Source of the DNA: Arcobacter sp. LC1
Lineage (GTDB): Bacteria; Campylobacterota; Campylobacteria; Campylobacterales; Arcobacteraceae
DNA length: 64,000 bases
Reading direction: 5' to 3'
Assembly (NCBI GenBank): GCA_021378565.1
Contig: JAACJU010000002.1
Span: 1-64,000 of the forward strand
Shown here: positions 52,627 to 62,273 of the stretch, piece after piece
How positions within the stretch are numbered: position 1 is the stretch's first letter
Layout of the letters: each line of letters begins with the position of its first letter
Notes under the pieces: model-generated
Databases searched by the model: none
Seen by the model: only the letters and a program-made list of their open reading frames with translations
What the model was told of the DNA's origin: nothing
Program-made: the position numbers and the translations under genes

Positions 52627-52949
52627 AGCTTGATAAGAGGTTTTGCTTTAAACTCGCACTTGCTTTGCACAAAGGATTAGAAGAGTTAAAGCATAGTATT
52701 TCTTACCGTGAGTTTGTATCTTGGCAAGAATATTATCAAGAAGAGCCATTTTTAAGTGATAGGCTTGAGCTTATTTTGGCAAGACTAGGACAAGTTACAG
52801 CCCTTAGTGGCATGAGTGAGCTAAAACTTGATGATGATTATTTTTTTGTTTCAAAAGAATTTAGAAAACAAAATTTAGAAACAAAAAATAACAATTCTCA
52901 AACACTAGCTAAAACATTAAAAGATATTTTTGAAGTAAAGGGTGAATAA
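52231..52949 (+). CDS. Tail assembly chaperone gpGT-like product of -1 frameshifting
   Basis: At 52614-52620 the zero-frame codons CTA AAA AAG hold the canonical slippery heptamer A AAA AAG. A -1 slip continues as ALELDKRFCFKLALALHKGL to 52949, fusing the chaperone with a C-terminal domain (LKHSISYREFVSWQEYYQEE, then LARLGQVTALSGMSELKL). This second part has no good start of its own. The position between tail tube and tape measure is that of lambda G/GT. The fusion holds the tape measure during tail assembly. Confidence 0.85.
52614..52620 (+). other. Programmed -1 ribosomal frameshift site
   Basis: Heptamer A AAA AAG in the frame of the gpG-like gene, two codons before its TAG stop. See the fusion product. 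Confidence 0.85.
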
Positions 52950-52954
52950 AAGCA

Positions 52955-55900
52955 ATGAGTAAAACTATAGGTTCAGTTGTTATAGATATTGAAGCCAATA
53001 CTCAAAAACTAACTGAGGGCTTTACTAGAGCTGAGCGAAGAGTTAAAAAAACACAAAGTGCTATGAAAAGTACTCTTATGGGCTTAGCAGGTGCTTATAT
53101 GGGATTTGCTGGAGTTAGAGCATTTAAAAATCTTATATCTGATAGCATTACTAGTGCTGATAGTTTAGGAAAAATGGCTCAAGCTTTAGGAATGAGTACC
53201 AAAGGATTAAGTGAGTTAAAATATGTTGGCTCTTATGCTGATGTTGGCATAGTTAAGCTAGACAAAGCTATTGGTGCTATGGTTCGTAGAATGAATAACT
53301 TCAAACGAGATGGCACAGGTGCAAGTATAAAAGCTATGCATGAGCTCGGCATTTCTGCTTCATTTGCAAGACATAGCTTTACAAGTGTAGATAAAACTTT
53401 TAGTATTATTATGCAAAGACTTCACCAGCTACCAAGAGGGTTTGAAAAAACTTCCATAGCTCAAGATATATTTTCAAAAAATGCTGCAGGAGTTCTAAGA
53501 ATTTCTGATTTATCAACACAGCAGTTTAAAAAATTAAGCCAAGAAGGACAAAAGCTTGGACTTGTTTTTGGTGATGATATAGCAAACAAAGCAGCAAAAC
53601 TTGATGATACTTTAAATCTTTTACATAAGCATTTTGAGGGTTTAGGAAACAAAATAGCTTTTAAATTACTTCCTACTTTAAATGCCTTAGGGGACAATCT
53701 AAATAAAAATTATGATGTTTATGTAAATGATATTAAAATCCTTAGCAAAATTGTAGGGTATTACTTAGCTTATAAAGTAGCTATTTTTGGACTTAAAAAA
53801 GCGATTATTGGTATAAATCTTATTTCAAAAGTTTATTTGGTAACTAGCAAGTCTTTGCTTGTTGCTTCAAGAGTTCAAGCCATATCTTCTAAAGAAAATA
53901 TAAAAATACTTGTAGCCTTAAGAAGGGCAATGAGATTGACTGCTATAAGTACAGATGTATTAAAAGCTTCTTTGATAACTTCTGGTATAGGTGCAATAGT
54001 TGTAGGACTTGGATTTGCTGTTGAGTATTTTTTAAATAAAAGCGATAAAGCCAAAATAAGTGCTGATAATTTTTCAAAATCTTTAGATAAATTAGGTAAA
54101 AACAAAGGCATAAAAAGCCTAAATCAACAACTTGATGAAACTAAAAATAAATTAAAAAAACTTAGTAATATGCCAAAAGGTAGCTTAGCATCTTATGCTT
54201 TTTCTAATGGTGATGAAAAAAAGCGCTTAACTAAAAAAATTGCAAATTTACAAGAAAAAATAAACTTAAAACAACTAAAATCACCTAGCGATTATATGCC
54301 AAATAAAAAAGCTAGTGAACTAGTTACTTATTATGAAAGTCAAGCACAATATGCAAAAGCTTGGCTTATTAAAAAAGAGCTTTTAGAACAAAAATATGAT
54401 AGCTTAAATTTTAAACAAAAAACTAAACTTATTGAGTCTTTGCATAAAAAATATGAAAATTCTCATAAAGTAGATTTAGCTTCTTGGCAAGCTTATTATG
54501 AAAAACTAGGAGATTTTAGTGCATCTTGGTATTTAAAAGAAGAGACTTTAAAACAAAAATACCAAAAAATGAATTTAAGTAAAAAAGATGTAAATCAAGC
54601 TTTAGATAGAGATAAAAAAGATTATTTTAAAGAAAATATTTATAATAATATTGATTCAACTATAAAAAGTTCTTCTTTAGAAAATCTTACTAAAAATACT
54701 AATGATTTAATAAAAAAATTAAAAACAACATTAAAGGGAAATGAATTTGAACTTGCCAAGACAAGAGCAAACAAAGATCACGATATTAAATTAAAAAAAT
54801 TAAGAGACAAACAAAATAAACAATTTTTTATAGACTTAAATAAAAGTTTTAGTGATGCTCTTTCTAAAAGTTTAACACAAGCTATAATGCAAGGCAATCT
54901 TAATTCTAAACAGCTTTTAACTATTGCTTCAAATTCTTTAAAACAAAGTGGGCAAAGTAAAATATCAAGTTCTTTAAGTTCAGGTTTTAGCTCTTTGCTA
55001 AGTGGTGGTGGCTTTGGCATGAGTAATCTATATACTATGGGTGCTGGTCTTGCACTTACTGCACTTGGCGATATTATGGCTCCAGCAACAAAGACTTTAA
55101 TAAAAAGTGAAAACTATTTAAGTCAAATAGTAATAAACACACAAAATCTAGGACAAAGACAAGATATAAATAAAAGTCTTAATGGATATTTTTCTAGTAA
55201 TATTTTTTCAAATCCTTTTTTAAAAAATGCAAAACAACAAAGTATTTTATCAGGTCCAAAATATAGAAATATTATGCCTTATTCATTTTCAAGAGATGCC
55301 ATACCTAAACAAAAATACTATGAGCTAAGAACTCAAAAAGTCTTTAACGCACAAGATATTGCTAATAGATTTGATAAACTTTATTCAAATATGCAAAATG
55401 CCAATCAAGAAGTTTTGACAAAAATAGGCACAAAGACTTATCATGTTTATAAAAAAGGATTTTTGGGCATTGGGCATGAAAACTATAATTACACAGTAGA
55501 CATCATGAAGACTTTTACTAAAAAACACATTCAAACTATGGCTTTTTTATCTCAATTTGGCATAGATAAATTAGGCAAACTGACAAAAGATGGAATAGCT
55601 AAATTTACCAAAGCTTTTAGTGACTTAACAAACACTTTTTATAATATTTCTAAAAATGGATTAACAAAAACTCAAAGTCTACAACAAGACTTAGACAAGT
55701 TAAATCTAAGTGCTTTAAAAACAAATTTTATTGATAAGTATAAAGGTGATTTTGAAAGTTTAGGACTTGACTTAAATAAGATGACTCAAAACTCTATGAG
55801 TTTTTATTTAAATCAAGCAAACATCTCAAAACTAATCACAAAAGATAGCTCTTTAAATATTGGTGATTTGAGCAAAGCTACTAAAGAGCTAAACCTTGCT

Positions 55901-57055
55901 TATAAAAAAGAAAAGGAGCTAAAATCTGCTATTTATGATGCTTTTGTAAAAAATCAAAACTATGATAAGGCACAATTAGTCTTAAAACAAAATGCTTTTA
56001 AAGCTCAAGATTTAAGCCTTTTAAATAGTACACAAGCAGTTTATAGTTTTGTGAACTCTCTTGATAGTTTTAATGCAAGTATTGATAAAACTATTGACAA
56101 ATTAAAAACAGGTGCAAACACAAGTAACACTTCACTCATTAGCTCTTTTTGGAGTAAAGAAAAAGAAGCTAAGGGTCTTTTAGCTAAGGGTAGTTTATCT
56201 AAAGATGAAAAGCTACATTTAAAAGATTTAGTGGCTCAGATACAAAGCTTAAGTACAAACATTCAAAGTAAAAGCACAAATGCAAATAAAGCACAGATTA
56301 CAAGTAATTTGTTAGCTCAACTTCAAGATTTGAAAAAAGCTATTGCAGATTCTAAAAATAGTTTAAATAAAAATGCTATAACTTCTTTAGTTAAACTTGC
56401 AAGCCTAAACCAAAATCAAACAAAAGACTTGACTAAATTTTTAAGTCTTGGAAAAATATCTCAAGCTGAATTGTTAAAACTTAATCTTTCAAAAAGTCAA
56501 AATACTAAATTAATATCTAGTCTAGATAAATTAGGACTTTTAGTTAAATCTTCTAGCTTAGATGATTTAGTCAAAAAACAAAATTCTTACACAAAAGATT
56601 TAAAAGCTCTTTTAGCAAAAACCTCTTTAAATCTGCAAGACTTTAAAAGTGGAAAAGATTTGAGTGCTATTAAGGATTTAAAACTTCAAAGCCTATTTTC
56701 TTATAAAACAAAAAGCAAAGAAGATGAAGCAAAAGAACTGCTAAGAGTAAAACAAGAACTTAGTTTTTTATCTTTAGAGGATAAAGCAAGTGCAAGTGCA
56801 GATTTACAAAAGTTAAAAGCTAGCAATAAAGATATTTATGCTGACACTATGCAGATTTTAAAATCCTTTGGAACAAGCTATAAAGCTCAAATACCTACTA
56901 TCAAGCAACAAGTAAAACCATCAAAGCCAAATATAGTGGCTAACAAGCTTGATGACTTAACTACGATTACAATAGCTCAAGCAAATGAAATAAAAGCTAT
57001 GAAAAAAGAGCTAATTTTACTAAATGATAAAACTCCCATGCAAGGAGTTGTTTAA
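52955..57055 (+). CDS. Tail tape measure protein
   Basis: This 1366-residue protein is the longest in the prophage and follows the G/GT pair as expected. N-terminal features: TEGFTRAERRVKKTQSAMKS, SADSLGKMAQALGMSTKGLS and FAVEYFLNKSDKAKISADNF, with hydrophobic stretches around residues 340-355 and long coiled-coil repeats. C-terminal KLDDLTTITIAQANEIKAMK is amphipathic. It sets the tail length. No frameshift is seen in its 4.1 kb, in contrast to the packaging genes. Confidence 0.92.
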   Translation: MSKTIGSVVIDIEANTQKLTEGFTRAERRVKKTQSAMKSTLMGLAGAYMGFAGVRAFKNLISDSITSADSLGKMAQALGMSTKGLSELKYVGSYADVGIVKLDKAIGAMVRRMNNFKRDGTGASIKAMHELGISASFARHSFTSVDKTFSIIMQRLHQLPRGFEKTSIAQDIFSKNAAGVLRISDLSTQQFKKLSQEGQKLGLVFGDDIANKAAKLDDTLNLLHKHFEGLGNKIAFKLLPTLNALGDNLNKNYDVYVNDIKILSKIVGYYLAYKVAIFGLKKAIIGINLISKVYLVTSKSLLVASRVQAISSKENIKILVALRRAMRLTAISTDVLKASLITSGIGAIVVGLGFAVEYFLNKSDKAKISADNFSKSLDKLGKNKGIKSLNQQLDETKNKLKKLSNMPKGSLASYAFSNGDEKKRLTKKIANLQEKINLKQLKSPSDYMPNKKASELVTYYESQAQYAKAWLIKKELLEQKYDSLNFKQKTKLIESLHKKYENSHKVDLASWQAYYEKLGDFSASWYLKEETLKQKYQKMNLSKKDVNQALDRDKKDYFKENIYNNIDSTIKSSSLENLTKNTNDLIKKLKTTLKGNEFELAKTRANKDHDIKLKKLRDKQNKQFFIDLNKSFSDALSKSLTQAIMQGNLNSKQLLTIASNSLKQSGQSKISSSLSSGFSSLLSGGGFGMSNLYTMGAGLALTALGDIMAPATKTLIKSENYLSQIVINTQNLGQRQDINKSLNGYFSSNIFSNPFLKNAKQQSILSGPKYRNIMPYSFSRDAIPKQKYYELRTQKVFNAQDIANRFDKLYSNMQNANQEVLTKIGTKTYHVYKKGFLGIGHENYNYTVDIMKTFTKKHIQTMAFLSQFGIDKLGKLTKDGIAKFTKAFSDLTNTFYNISKNGLTKTQSLQQDLDKLNLSALKTNFIDKYKGDFESLGLDLNKMTQNSMSFYLNQANISKLITKDSSLNIGDLSKATKELNLAYKKEKELKSAIYDAFVKNQNYDKAQLVLKQNAFKAQDLSLLNSTQAVYSFVNSLDSFNASIDKTIDKLKTGANTSNTSLISSFWSKEKEAKGLLAKGSLSKDEKLHLKDLVAQIQSLSTNIQSKSTNANKAQITSNLLAQLQDLKKAIADSKNSLNKNAITSLVKLASLNQNQTKDLTKFLSLGKISQAELLKLNLSKSQNTKLISSLDKLGLLVKSSSLDDLVKKQNSYTKDLKALLAKTSLNLQDFKSGKDLSAIKDLKLQSLFSYKTKSKEDEAKELLRVKQELSFLSLEDKASASADLQKLKASNKDIYADTMQILKSFGTSYKAQIPTIKQQVKPSKPNIVANKLDDLTTITIAQANEIKAMKKELILLNDKTPMQGVV

Positions 57056-57955
57056 ATGAAAATAGTTCAAAAGCAAGAGCCAATTATTTTAGACTCAAAT
57101 ATTTCTAGATATGAGGCTAATATTGAGATTTATAATTCTAAAGCTAAAAAGACTTATAAGAAAGGTGAGCTTATTCAAGATGAAACTAGTATTTATAAAG
57201 TTCTTGTAGACACTAGTTCAGATTTAGTTCCAAAAGACAATGCTTTAAACTATGAATTTATTCGTAAATCTTCATACTTTGCAATATTTGACCATAAGCA
57301 AAACACAAGTACAAAGAACTTAAATAGTATTAAATATACTTTAAAAACAAGTGATATTGATTCCATTGCATTTTTTGGACTTAATGCTCAAAAAATAACT
57401 CTTAAACTTTATAATGCTGATGATGAATTGATTTATGAAAAAGAAAAAAATGCACAAGTTAGATATGTATCTGACTGGTGGAGCTGGACTTATGAGAGAT
57501 TGCACCAAAAAACTAGTCTTGTTTTTCTAGACTTACCGCTAATCTTTGATGCAAAACTTGAATTTGAGATACAAGATTTAGAAGTGACTTGCTCTTGCTC
57601 TTATGTTGTTTTTGGGCATTCAAAAGATTTAGGACTTACCCTAGTAGAACCAGCGCCTAGTATAAGTATTAGAAATATAATTGCAAATACTAAAAATGCT
57701 GAGGGCTTAACTTCATCTTTTATCTTTCAAACATATGAAAAAGTTACTTGCTCAATACTTTTTGACACAAATCGCTTGCAAGAGCTAAGGAATTTTTTAA
57801 AAGCACTAGGTTCAAAACCTGCTTTATTTGTAGCTGATAAAACTGATGAGGGATTTGAGAGTTTAATCATTTATGGTTTTCACAAAGATTTTGATGTACC
57901 TATTGGATTGCAAAAGTCAGTTTACAATCTAGAAATCCAAAGCATAAAAACATAA
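57056..57955 (+). CDS. Putative tail tip/distal tail protein
   Basis: This 299-residue protein begins at the base following the tape measure stop. The middle YVSDWWSWTYERLHQKTSLV and LTLVEPAPSISIRN are beta-rich. CSILFDTNRLQELRNFLKAL and PALFVADKTDEGFESLIIYG occur near the end. A tail-tip role is inferred from position; no family is recognised. Confidence 0.6.
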   Translation: MKIVQKQEPIILDSNISRYEANIEIYNSKAKKTYKKGELIQDETSIYKVLVDTSSDLVPKDNALNYEFIRKSSYFAIFDHKQNTSTKNLNSIKYTLKTSDIDSIAFFGLNAQKITLKLYNADDELIYEKEKNAQVRYVSDWWSWTYERLHQKTSLVFLDLPLIFDAKLEFEIQDLEVTCSCSYVVFGHSKDLGLTLVEPAPSISIRNIIANTKNAEGLTSSFIFQTYEKVTCSILFDTNRLQELRNFLKALGSKPALFVADKTDEGFESLIIYGFHKDFDVPIGLQKSVYNLEIQSIKT

Positions 57956-57965
57956 AAGGATAAAT

Positions 57966-58775
57966 ATGCCAAACAATACAAAAATAACAAAAACTCCAGC
58001 ATTGCAACTAAGTTCTTTAGCAACTTTTGATGAAGATAAGCTGCCGATTGAGGGGCAAAACAATATTACATTTAGAGCAAATGCTACTTATGCTTGGGTA
58101 ACTTTTGTAAATAGTTTAAAAGCTTTTAATACTTTGATAAATCAAACAAATGCTCTAAGCTTAGATTTAACTAGCAAACAGGTTCAAACTTCTAGTAATA
58201 CTAAAATAGTCCAAGATGATAGAGTATTTTTAGATAATTTAAGAGTGCAAAGTGCTTCTACGCTAGCAATATTACAAAATATTATAGGAGATTTTACAAG
58301 TGCAATTCAAGAGCCAAGTAGTCCAAATATTGGTTCATTTTGGTTTGATAGTTCTACTAAAATATTAAAAGTTTATGATGGTTCATTTTGGCAAGGTGTA
58401 AGTGTTCCAAGGTACTCACCTCAAAGTGAAAAAACTTTTATTTTTGAAGCTAGTTTAAGTAAAGATGATTTTATAAACACTTTAGAAGCAAATTATTACT
58501 TAGAAGATGATTGTCTGAGTGTATTTTTTAATGGCTTAAAACTGCTAATTTCAAGTGACTATACTTTAAAAGAAGATACTAGTATAGAAGACAATAAAAA
58601 GTATTTTATTTCTTTATCTCAAAATATAAAAGATAAGCTTCAAATCAAAGATACTATAAATATCACAAATCTGGGCTCAATTCAAGTTTTAAATGAAAAC
58701 ACGAGCCTAGAACAAAACATAAAAAATTATATAGATAAGAGTTTAAGAGAAATACAAACTCAAAAGGAGAATTAA
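57966..58775 (+). CDS. Putative tail fibre/tip protein
   Basis: This 269-residue protein contains SPNIGSFWFDSSTKILKVYD, the common phage tail motif for a short beta-repeat, preceded by helical parts and followed by LSVFFNGLKLLISSDYTLKE. AAAGGATAAAT precedes the ATG. It probably attaches the fibre or host-recognition protein. Confidence 0.62.
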   Translation: MPNNTKITKTPALQLSSLATFDEDKLPIEGQNNITFRANATYAWVTFVNSLKAFNTLINQTNALSLDLTSKQVQTSSNTKIVQDDRVFLDNLRVQSASTLAILQNIIGDFTSAIQEPSSPNIGSFWFDSSTKILKVYDGSFWQGVSVPRYSPQSEKTFIFEASLSKDDFINTLEANYYLEDDCLSVFFNGLKLLISSDYTLKEDTSIEDNKKYFISLSQNIKDKLQIKDTINITNLGSIQVLNENTSLEQNIKNYIDKSLREIQTQKEN

Positions 58776-58776
58776 G

Positions 58777-59232
58777 ATGTCAAAAGCTTTTGAAAATTCA
58801 CAAAGTTTTGTGCCAAATGGTGGGATTATAATGTGGAGTGGAAAAATAGTAGATATTCCACAAGGCTGGTTTCTTTGCGATGGCACAAATAAAACACCAA
58901 ATATGATAGATAGATTTATTTATGGAACAGGCACGGAAGATGATATGAAAGCTACTGGTGGAAGTGCTGATGCTGTTGTGGTGGAGCATAATCACAGCGG
59001 ACAAACTAATTCAACAGGCAATCATAATCATGGTTGGACTGCAGGTGCCAACAATGGCTATCCCGATGGCTCAGGCGATAGAACTTCAAATTATTATTTA
59101 ATGTATGCCCAAACCAACAATAGGGGACAACACTCACACTCAGTTTCTATCTCACAAAGTGGAGAAAGTGGAACTAATAAAAATTTACCCCCATTTATGA
59201 AGTTAGCTTATATTATGAAAGGAACAGACTAA
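58777..59232 (+). CDS. Tail collar/fibre protein, His-rich
   Basis: This 151-residue protein has the tail-collar motif DIPQGWFLCDGTNKTPNMID and a His-rich centre (VEHNHSG, GNHNHGW, GQHSHSV) that in fibres binds metal ions along a trimer axis. The end, NLPPFMKLAYIMK, is the standard collar terminus. It likely contacts the host surface. Confidence 0.82.
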   Translation: MSKAFENSQSFVPNGGIIMWSGKIVDIPQGWFLCDGTNKTPNMIDRFIYGTGTEDDMKATGGSADAVVVEHNHSGQTNSTGNHNHGWTAGANNGYPDGSGDRTSNYYLMYAQTNNRGQHSHSVSISQSGESGTNKNLPPFMKLAYIMKGTD

Positions 59233-59870
59233 TGAAAAATTTTATTTTATTTAAAAATGGAGATTTTGGAATAGATGGAGAAATGCATAATATTTCTTTA
59301 AAAAATTTTGATTTTGAAAAGTATAAAATAATTGAATTTAAAAATGCTAAGTATTATTTTTGGGATGAAGAAAACAAAATAACTCAAAAAAATAGTTTTG
59401 ATGATTTTGAGAATTTAAAATCTCTTTGGGATATTGAAAAGTTAAAAGAAAACCCACCAAATGACTTTAGTGTTTGGGATAATAAAACCAATACATGGAT
59501 ATTTGATTTGAATTTAAAAAAAGATAAGTCACTAGAAGAACTAGGACAAAATTATCAAAACACAATATCAGCTAATATCTTATATAAAAGCAAAAGCTAT
59601 CAAGCTGACAATAAAAGTTTTCAAAAAATTCAAAGTGTATTATTTTCAAACTTAGCTTTGAAACAAAATAAAAGCACTTATAAATGGCTTGATAGTACAA
59701 ATAAATTTCAAGATTTATCTTATGTTGATTTGCAAAATATCATAAATCTAATTAATGAAAGAGAGCAAAAAGCTTTTATATCATTTCAAAATTATAAACA
59801 ATCCATAAGGCAAGCTAGCACAAAACAAGAGCTTTTAAATCATATCAAGGAGCTATCTAATGATACATAG
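59232..59870 (+). CDS. Putative tail fibre assembly protein
   Basis: This 212-residue protein has two parts: an N-terminal part with FWDEENKITQKNSFDDFENL and a helical C-terminus with FQKIQSVLFSNLALKQNKST. It overlaps the fibre gene by one base and is followed by a holin, consistent with a fibre chaperone. The call rests mainly on position. Confidence 0.55.
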   Translation: MKNFILFKNGDFGIDGEMHNISLKNFDFEKYKIIEFKNAKYYFWDEENKITQKNSFDDFENLKSLWDIEKLKENPPNDFSVWDNKTNTWIFDLNLKKDKSLEELGQNYQNTISANILYKSKSYQADNKSFQKIQSVLFSNLALKQNKSTYKWLDSTNKFQDLSYVDLQNIINLINEREQKAFISFQNYKQSIRQASTKQELLNHIKELSNDT

Positions 59871-60219
59871 AACACCGCAAGATTTAAATAATATATCTAT
59901 TTGTATTGCTGTTTTTTTAGGACTTTGGGGAGCTGTATTAAACTTTATTAGAAGAGATTTAAAAAAGTATTCAGCTTTTAAAAAAATAAGACTTTTGATA
60001 TTAGATATGTTTATGTTTTTGACCTTAACATTGCTTGTTTTTATTGGGCTTAATGGTTACGGTTTTAATGATTTAGTATCTCTAAGCATAGCTGGGCTTG
60101 TAGGACATCACGGAGCTAGAAGTATATATTTACTTGAACTTGTAATTGCTGAACGATTAGGAGCACCTAAGACTTTTGGAGTAGTTAAAGAAGAAAAAGA
60201 AAACAAGGAGAGTAAATGA
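59860..60219 (+). CDS. Phage holin-like membrane protein
   Basis: This 119-residue protein has three hydrophobic segments (about 10-28, 43-62 and 67-85) and the region AGLVGHHGARSIYLLELVIA seen in LydA-like holin families. It overlaps the fibre chaperone by 11 bases and the next small frame by four. It should form membrane lesions at lysis. Confidence 0.65.
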   Translation: MIHRTPQDLNNISICIAVFLGLWGAVLNFIRRDLKKYSAFKKIRLLILDMFMFLTLTLLVFIGLNGYGFNDLVSLSIAGLVGHHGARSIYLLELVIAERLGAPKTFGVVKEEKENKESK

Positions 60220-60311
60220 AGTTTTTTATTTTAGCTTGTGTAATTGCCATTTTAAGTGGAATTGTCTATAAGCTTTTTGAAATATTTGTAAAAGGAGATG
60301 GAGATGTTTGA
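60216..60311 (+). CDS. Small lysis-region membrane peptide, 31 residues
   Basis: MKFFILACVIAILSGIVYKL is one hydrophobic helix; the frame ends in GDGDV. It overlaps the holin by ATGA and the next gene by 8 bases, a tightly coupled lysis cluster. AAGGAGAGTAA precedes its ATG. Confidence 0.5.
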   Translation: MKFFILACVIAILSGIVYKLFEIFVKGDGDV

Positions 60312-60684
60312 TTTCATAAAAAATATATTTGGTAGTAGTAAGGTTATTAAGAAAGGTTTAGATATGATTGATGATATGTCTTATACTCCAGAAGAAAAAG
60401 CAAAGCATAAGACAGATTTATTAAAAGAATATCAGCCCTTTAAGATTACTCAAAGATTTTTAGCTATTTTGTTTAGTCTAAATTTTATAGCTGTACTTTG
60501 GGTATCGATAGATTTGTATTTTTATCATATTGGCAAATTGGAGGGCTTTTATAGGCTTTTGGGGCAATTTGATTTAGGTGCTATTAATAGTTTAATAGTA
60601 GGTTTTTATTTTGGCGGTGGACTTTTAAATGGTGCAATACATAGTTTTAATGCCAAAAAAGAAGATTTGAGTATAAAAAAATAA
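60304..60684 (+). CDS. Holin of the 3TM type (second lysis membrane protein)
   Basis: I prefer the ATG at 60304, properly spaced from AAAGGAG, over one at 60298. The protein has an amphipathic start, MSYTPEEKAKHKTDLLKEYQ, two or three hydrophobic segments (ILFSLNFIAVLWVSIDLYFY; GAINSLIVGFYFGGGLLNGA) and a charged end, resembling the 3TM holin family. Confidence 0.7.
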   Translation: MFDFIKNIFGSSKVIKKGLDMIDDMSYTPEEKAKHKTDLLKEYQPFKITQRFLAILFSLNFIAVLWVSIDLYFYHIGKLEGFYRLLGQFDLGAINSLIVGFYFGGGLLNGAIHSFNAKKEDLSIKK

Positions 60685-60694
60685 AGGCAAAAAA

Positions 60695-61120
60695 ATGGCA
60701 AGTCAAGCAATAGAAAATATTGAAAGAGAAGAAGGCTTTAGAGGTACAGTATACAAAGATAGCTTAGGATTTGATACTTTGGGATATGGCACAAAGATGC
60801 CAATAATCGAAGAAGAGGCAGAGCTTATCTTAATATATAGATTTGAAATAATGCAAAAAGAGTTAGATGAGAAATTAAAAAATAGAAAAATAGAAACTAA
60901 AGCTATGGATATTTTATATGAAATGGCTTATCAACTTGGAGTTCCAAGAGTTCTAAAATTTAAAAATATGCTTAATGCTTTAGAAAACGGAGACTTTTTA
61001 GAGGCCAGTAAACAAATGCTTGATTCTGCATGGCACAGGCAAACTCCAGAAAGATGCGAACGGCTTGCTGAAAGAATGCGACTCCTCCATAATGGAGTCA
61101 GAGAGGAGACTGCAAACTAA
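60695..61120 (+). CDS. Phage lysozyme (endolysin), T4-type GH24
   Basis: This 141-residue protein has the GH24 pattern: IEREEGFRGTVYKDSLGFDT (catalytic Glu in the ExGF motif), LGYGTKMP, then YEMAYQLGVPRVLKFKNMLN and HRQTPERCERLAERMR. It cleaves peptidoglycan for lysis and is the intact endolysin, unlike the broken GH19 gene at 30880. Confidence 0.9.
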   Translation: MASQAIENIEREEGFRGTVYKDSLGFDTLGYGTKMPIIEEEAELILIYRFEIMQKELDEKLKNRKIETKAMDILYEMAYQLGVPRVLKFKNMLNALENGDFLEASKQMLDSAWHRQTPERCERLAERMRLLHNGVREETAN

Positions 61121-61148
61121 ACTGTGTAAACCCACCAATATCTTCTGG

Positions 61149-61365
61149 CTACTTTGTATATTTTTCAATAACTTTGCTGAAAAATATATATAGTTGTGGA
61201 AAAATCTCAGACCAATTTCTTGACTTGAGTTTTTCCATTTATCTCGAAGTCCTGTGTGGCTAGATACATTATTTTAAAAGCAGATTCTATTGGATTTGTA
61301 GTATAAATTAGCTTTTTATTAGCTTCTGCATATTTAAGAAGTTGACAATTCACCCCAATAATAAA
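61149..61365 (-). pseudogene. IS256-family transposase C-terminal remnant
   Basis: The minus strand reads LLKYAEANKKLIYTTNPIES, which is the IS256/Mutator signature IYTTN-x-IES, directly joined to AFKIMYLATQDFEINGKTQV. The usual intervening segment is missing. One base shift later the frame gives NWSEIFPQLYIFFSKVIEKY and a stop. So the copy has lost its front, an internal part and its frame. No terminal inverted repeat is seen. It sits in the 300-base gap between the lysozyme and antirepressor copy 3. Confidence 0.75.
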
Positions 61366-61420
61366 CTAAATTATTACTTAATATTTTTATTTTATTTACT
61401 CAACTACTTTTTTATAATCT

Positions 61421-62197
61421 CTACACTACTAACCTTAGCCCAACACCTGAAGCTAAAATCTTATCAGCTAGTGCAACTTGTCCTTTACCTGTAACTTTGG
61501 TTGTCATTGTAAGTCTAGTGTTTCCATCTGGGCTATTCACAGTCCGTTCTATAATCTCAAAATACTTATTATCTATATATTTTTGTTTGGGTTGATTGTA
61601 ATTTGCACCGTTTTGGCATAAGTAGCCATTTTCTCTAAGCCAAGTAAAAAGTCTATTTTGTCCTATTGAAAATCCATCTTTGCTAATTGCTTTTGCAAAT
61701 TGTCCTATTAAAATACTTGAATAGCTTTGTGATACACTATTAGCAAAGACTATTTTTGGTTTATCATTTTGTATCTTGGTTTCTAGGTGAACTACTTTTT
61801 CATCTAGTTGCTTAATAACTTTTGTATTTTCTTCTAGAAGCTCAGCTAATGATAAAGCTTTAGGCATATTGCCTTGTTTTTCTACTTCTATAAAATAGTT
61901 TCTTATTTCTCTACCTTTGTCAGTTCGTGAAGCTAAAGCTATATGTTTTGATATATCTAAAATTAAAGCATATTCAATTAAGGTTTTATTTCCATATCCC
62001 TTATTATCCCCTTTGACTTTTATGTCAAAGCGGATAAAGTCTGTATTTTCTTTAAGTCCTAAGCTAATTATTTGCTTTTTTATCCAACTCGCAAACTCTT
62101 GCTTGATTTCTAATTTTTGCCATAAGTCTCTAGCATTAATACTATTAACCTCTTTGGCACCTATTGAGTTTTTGTTTATTTTGATTAATTCTTGCAT
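61421..62197 (-). CDS. Phage antirepressor, AntA/AntB-like N-terminus with KilAC C-terminus (copy 3)
   Basis: This 258-residue protein has an N-terminus (VNSINARDLWQKLEIKQEFA) that nearly copies the antirepressor at 27693-28427, and a C-terminus (FANSVSQSYSSILIGQFAKA through KILASGVGLRLVV) that nearly copies the one at 50881-51657. It is therefore a domain chimera of the other two. AAAGGACAAGC precedes its start, and a palindrome-promoter lies upstream. Confidence 0.82.
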   Translation of the reverse strand: MQELIKINKNSIGAKEVNSINARDLWQKLEIKQEFASWIKKQIISLGLKENTDFIRFDIKVKGDNKGYGNKTLIEYALILDISKHIALASRTDKGREIRNYFIEVEKQGNMPKALSLAELLEENTKVIKQLDEKVVHLETKIQNDKPKIVFANSVSQSYSSILIGQFAKAISKDGFSIGQNRLFTWLRENGYLCQNGANYNQPKQKYIDNKYFEIIERTVNSPDGNTRLTMTTKVTGKGQVALADKILASGVGLRLVV

Positions 62198-62273
62198 TGC
62201 TTGTCCTTTCGATATTAATTTTAGAATTGTGTACTAAGATAGCTATGAGCTTACATATTAGCACTCATACCAA

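Noticed and set aside
27693-62197. Diversity-generating retroelement acting on the duplicated antirepressor ends
   Set aside because: No reverse transcriptase gene is present, and differences between copies are not biased to A positions in a visible way; duplication and recombination suffice.
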